Of a DNA stretch of 64,000 nucleotides, positions 45,801 through 59,300 are shown piece after piece (the stretch's first letter is position 1; the number at the start of each line of letters is the position of its first letter). Source of the stretch: Tiliqua scincoides. Lineage: Eukaryota; Chordata; Lepidosauria; Squamata; Scincidae. Both the position numbers and the translations under genes were made by a program. The stretch spans positions 125,422,807 through 125,486,806 of the forward strand of contig NC_089822.1 in the NCBI RefSeq assembly GCF_035046505.1, written 5' to 3'. Below the pieces are notes generated by a model. The model was given only the letters and a program-made list of their open reading frames with translations, made no database searches and was not told the origin of the DNA.

Positions 45801-48800
45801 ATCCACTGCATCACACTTGCTCTAAAAAGCAGGCAAAGCCCATGTTAGCACAAGATTGATCACATTGTAAATGTTTACCCAGCACCAACTATGTTAAAAG
45901 CACAGTTACAGGATCCAATTCAAAAGATGGCAACCATAGCCAGCTAGTGCTGGGTGACTGAATTAGCTGCTCAGCAGTATTGCAGAGGACTTTATTGGCT
46001 AGCACTGGCATCAGTACCTGATGCCTCACCAGTAGGATTTTTACCTTTTTCTGTTGCAAGACCACGTAAATTGAACAGCGCAGCATCACCACATCTTGTG
46101 GGGGGGGGGGGAAGACTGTTGAGTTTGGCAGGGAAACTGTAAAGTGACAGTAGACCTGCACCCAAAAATAGGTGGTGATGCCACTCACATGCTTAAGGCT
46201 GTGCTTCTGTGCAAGCTTAAGACAGGGTAAATCCTACTGAACTTAGTGGGAATTGCTTCCACATGTACGTGGATGAGATGATGATGATGATGATTAACAG
46301 TGTTTATATACCGCTTTTCAACAAAAAGTTCACAAAGCAATTTACAGAGAAAAATCAAATAACTAATGGCTCCCTGTCCCAATAGGGCTCACAATCTAAA
46401 ATATGCAAATACCAGCAGACAGCCACTAGAAAAGGCACTGCTGGGGTGAGGAGGGCCAGTTACTCTCTCCCTGCTAAATAAAAGAGGAACACCCACTTGA
46501 AAAAGTGCCTCATCAGGCTGCCTATGTCATGGACTAGGCTCAAGACTTTCTGGTAAAGAGCAAGAGTGGGAACAGTGCATTCTGGGAAACTCAGTGCTGC
46601 GGAGGCATATGCAGTGCCCTTTTTTGGTCCCTTATCTGTGTCCTCTTTTCCTTCCAGGTGCCACTTCTGCTCCACCGATGACTCCCAAAGCCCCTCCAGC
46701 ACCCAGCCCTGTAGCTGCCACCACCAGTGCAATGGAAGGTGGGGGCCTGGGATGCCCGCTGCCCTCCGGCACCGATCCTTTCCCCTTCCTGGCGCAGGAA
46801 CAGGCGCTGCAGTTTGGGAATACTTTACCTCCTGGGCTTCTCCCACTGGGCTCCTTCCCCTTCTCGCTGGCCCTGGGCCCAGAGACACCGCTGCCCCCTC
46901 TGAATCTGCAGGGGGAGCCAGAGGGGCAACATTTGCTGCCTCTGGTGCTACCCAGCTTGGACTTGCTGCAACAACCAAGTGGACTCCTAGCATCTCTGCT
47001 GGCCCTACCAGAGGGAACATGTGAGGGAGAGAGGGAAGCAGCGACAACTGAGCCCCTGCTGGAGCCATTCACCGGCCTCCCCGAAAGTCTGCAGCCCCTG
47101 CTCTTCCCAGCACTTTCCACCCCTCCAGCTCTCCTAGCTTTAAACTCAGCACTGTTGGCAACCAGCCTGGGCCCTTCCGACCCTGGGCCAGGCCCTACAC
47201 AGGTAAGAAGCTCATAGGCATTTTGACCCAGAACTTCTATTCCTTTTAAAGCAGAGAGGGAGCTGAGAGTTGCACAGGTACTGCATCTCCTGAGACGTGG
47301 GGCAGGGCAAAAAGCTGTAAGGGGGGCGGAGTTATTTAGTTTCATAGTTATTAAAGGAACATATTCTGGGGTTTCTTTCTTGGTCATGCTGTAGAGGAAT
47401 GTTGGGGACCGGTGGCAAATATGTGGCAGTTCAAACAGATGACTCAAGTCGGCCATATTTTACTGCTTGGAGAAGCAGCATCTGCTTTTAAAGGACAGAG
47501 GTCCTGGCTGGGATGCAGGGTTAGGGTGGTGGACCACAGGGATTCATTTCAGTTGCTCTCCTTGGGCCAGCCATTTGGTTTGTCTGCGTTGCCTCTGCCC
47601 TTCCCTCACCTGCCTTCTATGTTTCCGCCTCAGACTGGCCTGGCCAGCACTCCTGTGGCACCTACCTCCACTAGTACGACACCGACGACTACTGAGAGCA
47701 CCACCCCAGGCACCCCCAGCTCCTCAGGGAGGCTGAACCCTCTGATGCCCCAACTTGTAAATCCATTGCTGAGCACCACGCTTCTGGGTGAGTTAAAGCC
47801 CTTCTTCTAGAGGGGCAGCTGCTGGGAGGCAGGGAGGTGAAGGCACAACCAGGGCGCTTATTGCAAGTTGCTTCTTATTACCAAGAGAATATTGGATATT
47901 AGGGAACTTGGACTGAACAGCCCTGGGAGTGGATACTTTGGAAAGTTGTGATATGAACACTTCAGAGGGAGACCATCTCTCGTGCTCTGGTGATCTCTCA
48001 CTGGGGACCCTGGCTAAGAGTGGGTTGACTAGGTGTGAATGCATGACTCTGCTGTCTGTTGAGTCCAGCCCATTGGGCCACCTAATTCAGCACTGTGGGT
48101 TGGCAGCAGCTCTCCAGGGTTTCATACTGCCAAACGTACTTGGGGACTGAACCTTGGGTCCTTTTGCACATAGAGCAGGTGCTCTATAGCCCCATTGCCA
48201 GCGCCCACTCCACTCCACTGGCATTGTGGATTCATTTGTGCTCTGCACAGTAAATTTATCAACCTAAATAAAGGTGACGTCCAGCTGATCAGAACCCAGA
48301 GAAGAAGGAAATCAAACAGCTAAAAATGAATATGAGAAAATTGTGTGAGGCTGCGTGTGTTCCAAAAAAAGACAATATCATGTTTATGATCAGGGGACGT
48401 ACTGACTCCCTTCACTCGCATTTCCTTTGTCTTTTGGCCTCACTTGTGAGCCTTCCCGCCTCTCTGTATCTGTGTGTGCATGTATAATAGATATATGCAA
48501 GCCACTTACCCAGGAGACCCCTTTCTGCATCTGATGAAATATTATGCCACAGTATATTTGTTAGTTGGTAAGCCAGTATAAGGCTGATGTTGTAAACCAT
48601 GTTGATCTTATAAGTAGGAGTAGGGAAGGGTGTTCCTTTCACAATCCCATTCTTGAAATATCTGCATTGATATCCAACTTAATGACAGGATTTATTAAGG
48701 CTTAGAGTTGCAAAATTAGTTTGTGTACTTCAGTACCTAACTTCAGTTTGTGTACCTCAGTAGTGTGTGAGTGACCAAAGATTTGGTCACTATGGTAGCC

Positions 48801-50281
48801 ACTTTGGCTGTCATCCCTCCCCTCATCTCTGACTTCATGCAGCACCCGGGATGTGCTCAGAACCTCCAAAGTGCAGCCTAAAGTTGGAGACAAGCTCCTG
48901 TCCCTCTCTCAGGCATGGTAAAGGGGAGGGCAGGCAAGCAGGGCCTCCTCTCTGACTTCCTACTGTGTTTTGAAGGCATCATGAGTATTTCTGAAGCACA
49001 GTGTAAAGGGAAAGTCAAGACCCTTCTCCCCAATCTTGTGTGCTTATCAGAGGGGTGAGAGACAGGAGGGGCAGGGTTGGCTGAGGTTTGTGACTCTGAA
49101 GGAGCACTTGCTACCCTTATATGACAAGATTCTTATTCTAATATGACTGTCCTTAATTTGAGTAGGTGTCCTTTGGAAAAGTTACATGAATTTTAGAAAA
49201 TCCTGAGGGCTGATTCCTGTTTAAAAAATGCTGTTGGTGCTGGGTTCCTTGCTCTCTCCTTTTTCAATTTAAAAATCTTAATTTTTGCTATTGTATTTTG
49301 AGTCGCTGGCTACTCAAGATTCTGACCTTCTTGAGGTTGAACTAAAGGGCCAGCATTGTACACCTCCCTCTTACTGGCGTCTTGGAACACAAATGGGGAT
49401 GTTGGGTGTCCGCAGGAGGGCTCATTTCCTCGTTCTCCCCTGCCCAGGTGACCTGTCAGCATTGAACCCAGCCCCAGGCCCCTCGTTGATTGGAAACCCC
49501 CTGCTTCAGGCCCAGCAGCCTCTTCTGCCGCCCAATCTGCAAGGACCTCTGGGGCTTCAGCTTTTCCAAGGGCAGCTGCCCCTACTAACAGGCTCCAACC
49601 CTCTGGCTTGCCTCCTCCAGAGCTTGCAAGTAAGTGGAGATTTGCGTAAGGCTTGAAGGGGCATGGTGGTAAGCAATCTTTTGGTGTGAGAGTTGTTTTT
49701 TTTTAAAGAAAGCACACCATATTCAGTTTTTGGAGTAAATTTACCTATTTTACTACCACATATACATGAATACATTGTATCAGGGCCAGGTTATCTTAGA
49801 GATCGCCTACTCCCGTACAATCTGGCTCGTCCTCTCAGGTCATCAGAGAAGGCCTTTTTACAAGTGCCACCGCCTAAGGAGGTACGTGGGGCGGCGGCAA
49901 GAAATAGGGCCTTCTCAGTAGTGGCACCAACGTTGTGGAACTCCCTTCCCCTTGACTTGAGAATGGCTCCCTCTCTTGAGTCCTTTCGGCGAGGCCTGAA
50001 GACCTTGTTGTTTAACCAAGCCTTCTGACGTTCTGGCCTTTTTAACATCTTTTATATATCTTTTAGTTGCTTTTTTACAGGCCCGATTCCTCTAAGAACT
50101 GCTGTTTTATGCTCTTTTATTCTGACTCTTCTGACTAATGTTTTTATGGGTTCTGCTAATGTGTTTTTTTAATATGTTTTTATCTGTGAAATTATGTTTT
50201 AATTTGTTTTATATGTTGTTAGCCGCCCTGGGTCCCTTTTTGGGAGAAGGGCGGGATAAAAATAAAGTTTTTATTATTATT

Positions 50282-50319
<38 letters not shown>

Positions 50320-53300
50320 GTAGACATTTATTTTATTTAAGTCTATTTTGCAGTGTTTGGGATATTTCAGGATAGGGGAAGTGAGGATAGGATTATTCTT
50401 TCATTAGTGACTACATTTTAATCCCATTCTTCCTCCTGGGAGTTCAGGGCAGCATATGTGTTGCCCTTGCCCTGTATTCTGAACACGGCTCTTTGACAGG
50501 GAATGAGTGGTGTAAGGTCACCCAGTGAGCAGCCCCAAGGTTGAGGCTGACACTCCACATCATTAACAGTTGCCCACAGCCATTTCAGAATTGGAAATGT
50601 TGCTTTCATTGGTGTTTCCTGTTTTCTAAAGCAACCACTGGGCTACCATTACTTGTACTTTTGTGTTATGTAGTTTGGGCCTGAGTGCAGATTTGAATCC
50701 AGATTTCTCCTGTCAAAGTCCGGCAATCTATATAGTACACCACACTAGGATGTGGTGTTAAAAAACAACAACAAAAAAACCAGAGCGAGGGACAATTGGA
50801 ACAAACAAAATGGATCAAAAAGCCACCTAGTCTTTAGGAAACAGACAGGTTGAAGTAAACAAGACATTTGTAGAATAGATCACCACTTGAATTCTTAGGC
50901 CAGCTCCAGTCACCTGAATAGAAGTGAATTTATATAATATTTTGGAGAACAAAGCCTTGAAGTGCAAAGCATTTGCTAGATCAGGGTGGCCCAACTTTGG
51001 GTAGCGGAGGGGGGCATGACCCTTGTGTGACCCCTGACTGTGCCGACCCAGAAGTAATTGGCAGTGACATGATGACATTACAGCCAATTACGTCCATGTT
51101 CTGAGCCTGCCGAAGACATTTCAGACACAAGCAACAGAGGTGGCAATGGGTATAGCGGGGCTTTTCAGTCTCGGTGCTGCACTGTTCTGGCTTCTTCTTC
51201 TCCAAAGGAAAAGCTGGGATGATGCGGCAGGGAAACCAAAAACCTTCTGAAGTGGGAGGAGGTGGCAGAGTGCGCTTTCAGGAGCCACAGGAAGGGACTC
51301 ACAGGCTGTGTGTTGGACCACCATGGGCTTGAAGCTGATGGTTTTTTTTTCTCTCTCTCTCTTTCTCTCTATCTTCCAGTTGAGTCCTGGCTTTGGTGCC
51401 CCAGAGAAGCCGGTGCTCCCAAGCGAAACTCCAGCCCCAGCCTTGTCCAGTGTGCCCCCTGTGCCAGAGACAGAGCCAGGCCACAGCACTTCATTGCCCC
51501 CTTGCACGGACACTGCCCCCACAAGTGCCTTAGAGCCGCCCAGAGCCCTTGAACCACCTAGGCAAGGACAGCAGGAGGTCCCTCTGGGGCAAGAGGCCAG
51601 CGGCTCCCGCTCCGCCCTCAAGCGACCCCGGCGTGGTGCAGAAGAGCTGAATGGGGACTCGGGCAGTAGCCTCCCACGGGGGCCAGGACGGGGTGGCAAG
51701 ACTGGACGGCGTGGCGGTGGGCGGGGCAGAGGCAGGCGACACTTCAACGGTCAGCTTTCTGAGTTGGGCACAGGACACCCATCCCATCCTGCCTGGCGCT
51801 GCAATGGGGAGATGGCGGCTAGCAGTGCTGAAAGCCAGGCAGGGCCTTTCGCTGTTCAGGAGATAAAGGTACGTCAGTTGCTGCAATAAGGAGGGCCAGA
51901 GCGTGATTGGGAAAGGATCAAGGGAAGGACCATGCACTGCAGAGGCCAGGGTATGTCCATGCTCCGGATACAGGGGGGCAAACCAGAGCCCAATATATGT
52001 CCATGCTCCAGATGCTGGGGGGGGGGGGCAAACCAGTTGACTACACAATTATACCTTCCCTGAGAACTTCCCAAACAACTTCCTTTGGAGTCGGAGCACT
52101 GGAGAAGTGAACCTTTGGTCTCCCCCAGCAAGGCAATTCTGACGTCCATGTGCTCTTTATTGAGGGATGTCTCTGACTGGGCCCTCTACCTGAGCTTATT
52201 CCTATTCTGTACTGGTTTGCAGCTGTGTTTCATGGCTGCAAGAGAGCATTATGGCCCCTTCTAGACATAGCTGGCCATCCTGTGCTTTCCCATCTCACAT
52301 TCTACATTGGGGTGAGCTGACTACAGTCTTGCATAGTCAAGTTTTTACTATTACTATTGAGTAGTATAATTGCTATTACTAGAAACCCTAAGGCCCACCA
52401 ACACATGTAACATTTAGAGATTGTGGACGCAATCCTAACCCCTTATGTCAGTGCTTTCCAGCACTGACATCGGGACAATGCAGCTCCGAGGTAAGGGAAC
52501 AAACATTCCATTACTTTGAGGAGGCCTCCATGAGTGCCACCCAACTGCAGGATGCAGCACACTCCCCATTGGAACAGCTATGCCAGTGCTGGAAAGCACT
52601 GACATAAGGGGTTAGGATTGCACCCTAAGACTATATACTTAGAATTAGTTTAACAGTTCAGGGGCAACTAATCTGTGTTAAGTGATCAGGACTATGGACT
52701 CTTGCTTTAAGAACCTAAGAAGGCACTTCCTAGATAGGACATGGGTCCACCTAGTCCAACATTCTTTTCAAGAATTCTAGCAAGCATTAAATGACCTACC
52801 AGAAATAGGCCAGTGGGCCACAATCTGCATTCTGTCCATCATTGTTCAACATACATAGAGTGTGTTTCCCCCCCCCCCTAAAAATGCTCACAGAATCACA
52901 AATGCTCACAAAGACTCACAGAATCTCACAGATCACTACATCATTTCCTTGCCTTCCCTACTTGAGAAGGCACTAGTTCCTTATTTTAGAAACATTCTCA
53001 GAGCGAAGTGGTGTAATTATGTTCTGTACGACTTCAGATTATTGTTTTGAACACCCTTGTAGGAAAGGCTGGGCTGCATATAGAAAACTAACATACTAGA
53101 AAGAATATTTTAATATGTACGTCTTTCTGATTGAAAGCATTTGTTAGATAGGCTGTTTTCCCGGGGGAGCATTTTCAATAGGATCTTCTTCCCTAAACCT
53201 ACCACAATCCACATCCTCCTTAAACCAACCATATCCACAATTTGAATTGTGCTGAGTACAGTGACCCTTGGAGAAGGGCTCTGAAGAATCTGGGGGTTAG

Positions 53301-56300
53301 AGAGCAGGTGGAGGAGATGAGTGGAGGAGGCAAACGTATGGTTCTGCAGGACCTCTAGTAGGCTGACTGTGAAGAGGAGAAGATGCTAGCCTATCCTTAC
53401 CTTCCCATCATAAACTCTTGCAGGGGCCCCCCGGAAGGCGACCATCCAGACGTGGCCGGAGAAGAAAAAGCGGGTAAGCACCATGTTAGACCTGACCAGT
53501 GCTCAAGTGCTGCTTGAGGTGCTCAGGTTCACTAATCTTGTGCCCCCCCCCCCCCCCACACACACATGCACCTTGCATTCAGCCGTCCTCCAGGGAGGGA
53601 GGGAGCTGAGCCAAGCCTACCTCCTTTCCTTTCCAGTTTGGCTGCTTTCAGCGTAGCTTCTTTGCCTCCTGCTGGTCCCGTTTCAAATGCACAGCCTAAG
53701 AAAAGAGCAGTGTGGGCTCAGGCTCTGTCTTCATCTCTTTCTCTCCATCTCCTAGCCCACTTGGCCACTTTTCTAAGTGGTTGTATAGATGAGGAGAGTG
53801 AGGGTGCAGCCACAGCAGAGTCTTTTTTTTTCTTTTTAAAATCCCTCTCTTCCTCTGGAAGAGCAACCCTGGAGGAAGAAGGGGGCTGCCACTGCCCTGA
53901 TGCCCTCTTTATGCATATGACGTATGATCCTGCTCACTTGGTAAATGGGAAGAGGTGTAGAGCAGCTCTGTTGGTGGTGGGCTGGAGGGGGTAGCAGATG
54001 GATGAAAGGTGCAGAGCATCCTTTGTCAGTTTACTACTCCCTCAACTAGCTGCTCGATGAGAACATTTTAGACTGCATCATGTTTGGGCCAGCCCTGCAC
54101 AATGTACCCGTGAGGGGAGGCTGCCCATGGAGCAGTGGCTGCACCCGGGGGGGAAAAAATATTAGGAATGCGGGCAAAGTGCATTTGCCTGGGGATAGTT
54201 CCATGTGTTAGATTTCTGGAAGAAAAATTCCCAAAATTCATAAATGCTTCCATCCTAAACATAAACAGAAGTGAGTCCATGGAGATCTGCTCTTTATACA
54301 TGTGACTTGCTGCCGATAAAGAAAAGCACACGTGAGTGTATGAAATGTGTCTTTTCTTAACGTTACCATAGAGCTTCAGCAGTGGTTGCTTGTCTGTGGG
54401 GAACTTACCTCCCCTTTGGTTCCACATATGACCTAAAGTGGAGGAGGGGGGATGGCAAGCAGACTTTGCTTCCCACTGAAAAGTTTCAGTTGCATTTCTG
54501 AGGTTTAATTATTAGCTTGTTCTTCATTCCTCCATCCTTGGTTTCTTTAGTGGTCCCCGGCCCAACGCCCGACTCGAGACTACACGGATCCGGGGGCCTA
54601 GTGCAGACGCAGGGCCCAGTCCATTGGTAAGCATTCACAACCACCACTTCTTGTAACAAGGAATCCACTATCTCCCAGTTGCACGCAAATAAACCTCTCC
54701 TTTCCTCCCAGATATTATGAGCTACTGTGAGCAGGAGGGAAAACATGTGGCCATCGTGTTTGACTGAGTGCCACCTAGGCTTTCTGGGTTCCAAAACATA
54801 AGCCTCTCAACACAGAGATAGTTCTGATGGGTGGCACTGAGTGGATATACTCTTGGCAGGGAAGTGAAGTTTCTTCCCCTCCCCTCTACAAAATAGTCCT
54901 AACAGGAATCCTAACCCTTGTTCAGAACTGACTAATCCCAAGTCCTCCTCCACTTGTGCTCTAGCCATCACTGCAGTGGTCAGATTACAAAGGCCTACAA
55001 AATTGAGAGTCAGAAAAGTTTTTCCCAAACTTTATGGTGGTTTGATATGAATTTGGGGTGCTGATTCCAAAAATGATATCCGTTTTGCCCTATCATGTCT
55101 CGTTTTGGAGATATAGTATAGCCTCATTAGTGAATAGTTCAAGCAGCTTCCTCATGAGGAAGCCATGGTGTAGGCTTCCTCATGAGGAAGCTGCTTGAAC
55201 CATTCACTAAAGAGGCTATGCTGTGTCTCCAAAACTAGACGTTATAGGGCAAAACAGATGCCATTTTTGGAATCAGCACACCAAATATACCCAGGAATTG
55301 GTGTAACATATAAGGAAGCAAAATGTGTGTTGGCCTGTGTTATCAGTACAGTATAACCACCACAAGTGGCTATTGGCATTGAAAATTAGAGACTTTAATA
55401 TACTGCAAGGGTCCCGATTGTGCCACAAAGTGAAGAGTTTGGTTTCTGACTTCCATTGTGTTCAGATGTCCTAGAAACTCTGAACAAATCTGTTATTGAG
55501 AATTCAGCGTGAGCCTAAAAATGGAAGAAGTGAATTTAAAAGATGGGGGACAAATCACATCTTCACCACTTCCTATCCCACTGCCTACATCTTCACTACT
55601 TCCTATCCAACAGTCCTAGCCCAAGCCGAACTGGCTTTATTTTTTTAAAATTGTTTGATCCCCTATTTCCAAAATTCTCAAAGCGATTTACAGGGTTCAC
55701 ATCAGTCGACATCAAAACTGTATCTGTATAAAAACAGATTAATACCAGTACTTATACAGGTACCTAAAACTCAGAAGAGAAGAATAAAACACATTTTCTG
55801 CGAGAGCTGGTAGAGCATAGCGGCTAAGTCAGGCTCAGGCCTTCCTTGGTTCAAATCTCACCTTTGCCTTTAACTCACTGGGTGAGACCACAACTCTTCA
55901 GGTGCAACACCAGGATTGTCATATTTGCCTTACAGGGTTGTTGTGACTATTGCAAGAAGATTGAAGCACTTTGCAGATTCAAAAAGCACTACATAAATGC
56001 CAACACTTTATTATTATGTTTGCCTAAGACAAAGGGAACCTCCACAAAGACGCCTTAGGGAGGTGGCAGCCTCTATAAAGGTCAAATGCTGAGACATTTC
56101 CAGTACTCTGGGCTCTTTGGGAATGGTTGGCAACAAAGCCAGGGAAGACTGTCAGACAACAGGCTCAATGTATAGGAAGCTGCCTTAGACCAAGACAGCC
56201 CCTTGGTCCATGTAGCTCAGTAGTATCTAGACCGGGGTGCCCAAACCCCAACCCTGGGGCTGCATGTGGCCCTTGAGGACTCTCAATCCGGCCCTCAGGG

Positions 56301-59300
56301 AGCCCCCCAGTCTCCAATGAGTCTCTGGCCCTCCATAGACTTACTGGAGCCCATGCTGGCCTGATGCAACTACTCTCAGCATGTCGGCCAACTGTTCGAC
56401 CTCTCGGGTGAGCAGTGGGATGAGGGTGCCCTTCACTGTTTCACATCTGTGATGCAGCAGCAGCAGCAGCAAAAAAAAGGCTGGCCTTGCTTTGTGCAAG
56501 GCCTTTTATAGGCCTTTACCTATTGCAAGACCTTCATTCATTCATATGTTCTATCTCTAATATATTCATGTATGTAAATTTATTCAAATTTGAAATGTAA
56601 ATTAATTCACCCCCCCCCCCCGGGCCCCAACACAGTGTCAGAGAGAGGATGTGGCCCTTCTCCCAGAAAGTTTGGATCCCCCTGATCTAGACTGACTTTG
56701 ACAGTGGCTTTCCAGGGTGGTGGAGAGAGACCTTTCCCCCAGCCTTACTTGGATTGAACTTTGGCTCTTCTGCATGCACAGCATGTGCTCTGCCATTGAG
56801 CTACAGCCCCACCTGCAGGAGAAGTCTTGGCACAGAGATAATCACAGTAGCTGGGAGAGCACTGAGAGACTGCTGTAAGGCTGAGCTTGTGGCCTATCCT
56901 GACCATTGTAAGGGGTGATAGACTTGCATCCCTTTTCAGAGATCAAGCTCAGTGAAGGGAGGGGAGAAGGCTTTTCTTACAGATCTTCCTGTGGAAGCCT
57001 CCTTGAAAATAACCACCAATTGCTCAAGGGCAGTACAAAGCCTACTTGTCAGTGATGCTTGGCACAGGACAGGTTCCCATGGGATTGCACTCTGCAAGTC
57101 AGATCTGTGTTCTCTCACACTGTCACCCATGACCACATCCAAAACCTGCCAGCCAAGGTGGCTGCCTCTAGGGGCCCTGGCCTCTTCCACCTCCACCCAA
57201 AGGGGAAAGTTCTTTATCAAAGGAGGTGAGGAAAGGCATGTTTCCTTCTCCCTCCACCTAGGGCCCCAAGGAGCATACCATGGTTGAATTTACTGCAGGA
57301 AAGGGGTTTATTCTTCAGTACAATATACATAATAGCCTTGGCAAGTCCCGTGAATCTGCAAGCCTCTCAACCGAGTTGTCCTCATTGGAATCTTCACTCG
57401 CACACTTCTTCCACTGAACCCCGTATCAGGCTGCTAGGGTTGCCTGGGAGGAACAGGTGTGCCCACTAAGGGATGCGTCAAGGTGGACATGGCAGGCCGC
57501 ATGAGATTAGGGTGACAGAGTAACCTTCCACCCCTTCCCAATTCTGAGCGTCTCCAACCCTGAAACATGGGTAGAGTCAGTTCTCCCCGGCTCTTCATCT
57601 GGACTGCTGTACTTGATCTCTCTGCCTTGCCTGCTGCCCTCTTCTGGCCCAGGCTTTGTCCCCCCCCCCCAATTAAATTAAATTAAATTAATTAAATTAC
57701 TAATATAACTAATACATTGAGGGCACAAGCTTAACCAGGTCTACTCAGAAGTCAGTCCTATTTTGTTCAATGGGGTCTACTCTCAGGAGAGTGTAGTTAG
57801 GGTTGCAGCCTAATACACTGAGGGCATAATCCTAACCAGATCTACTCAGAAGTAAGTCCTATTTTGTTCAATGGGGCCTACTGTCAGGAAAGTGTGGTTA
57901 GGATTGCAGCCTTAGATCATTACATGACCATTGAAGAAATTCACAAGAAGCTTGGAGAGGGAAGTATATGTGGTTTCTGGAATTACGTGATCACATTGTT
58001 ATCAACTGATATGCCAGGAAGTGGCAGAGAGGTGAGACTGAGCTGGAGAAATGTGGGGTGAGGAGCAGTGAGGAGATGTGGCTGAAACAAGTGCAGGATT
58101 CACTGGGGTGGGTGGGGAAGAGAGAGAATGCAAGGCACCTGATTCTGGACTTTGGAAGGTGGGGAGGAGAGAAGAAGGGGCAGGAAGAGAGGGCTTACCT
58201 GCAATTATGGGGGAATGTGTGTGCAGGAGGGGAGGAGGTGGGGGGGAGAAGAGAAAAGCATCACTTGCCTGCTCATGTATTCAATGAGAGTGTGACCAAG
58301 CCTCTGTACGTCTACTCAGAAGTAAGCCCCATTATAGTCAATGGGGCTTACTCCTAGGTAAGTGAGGATAGGATTGTGGCCCAGCACCCTTACTGTCAAA
58401 GCCAAAGCCTTACCAGTGGAGGCAACACAGGGAGAGTCACTTTGGGACATTGCAGGTAAGGAAAAGGGTCTCTTAAGGATCCTTTTCCAGCCAGCTGCTT
58501 CTGGCTCCGTACCTGCTTCCCATGTTCTGGCTCGCTGCTGGCTCTCACTCCCTCCACGCTCCCACTGCTGGCAGCTCTTCCAGGCTTCTCTGGCTGCCTG
58601 TCCAATGAGTGCTTGGGGCAGGCACCAGCAACAGCAGGCGCTTCGCGGGCTGTCCCTTTTTCTCCTGCTGCTGCTGCTGCCTGACTCCTTGGCCATGCGG
58701 CACACCTGAGGCAGCCTCTCGGCACACAGCGGTTGAAAACCACTGGTCTAGAATATCACACTATCTAAACCCTGCAGAGTATTTCACTCTGCCCATGGCA
58801 CAGTGTTATAAGGACAGAGTATTTGGTATTTGTTCTGCCTCACTCAAGAATATAAAGTGTGTCACAATCATTACCTTGGTTGTCCTCAGAACAACCTGTA
58901 AAGTAGAAACAGGGTGTTGTTTGTCATAGGAGATGCATCACCATCACCACCACACATCTCTTTTAGGCCTCATTTCGTTATTTATTTTTCATTTACTTCA
59001 TTTATTCCCTGCCTTTCTCCCCAAAGGGACCCAAGGCGGCTTACAACAATAATGAGAACACAATTAAAATTGTGTTAAAATAATAAAATTAATACATAAT
59101 TATTAATAAATTAAATATAAATATAATGTATCAAATATAATATATATAAAAATATAAATAATAAAATAATAAAAGTGTTAAAATAAAACAAAACAAGGAG
59201 GGCTCACAGCTAAATGGTAGAGCAGGAGACTGTGTGTGTGTGTAGAACTCATTTTTGATCTCTAGTTTTATTTATTTACAAATTTATATCCTGTGTTATC

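Noticed and set aside
49693-50028. 111-codon ORF resembling a conserved protein (WNSLPLDL)
   Set aside because: It is the C-terminus of an L2-like LINE, not a host gene.
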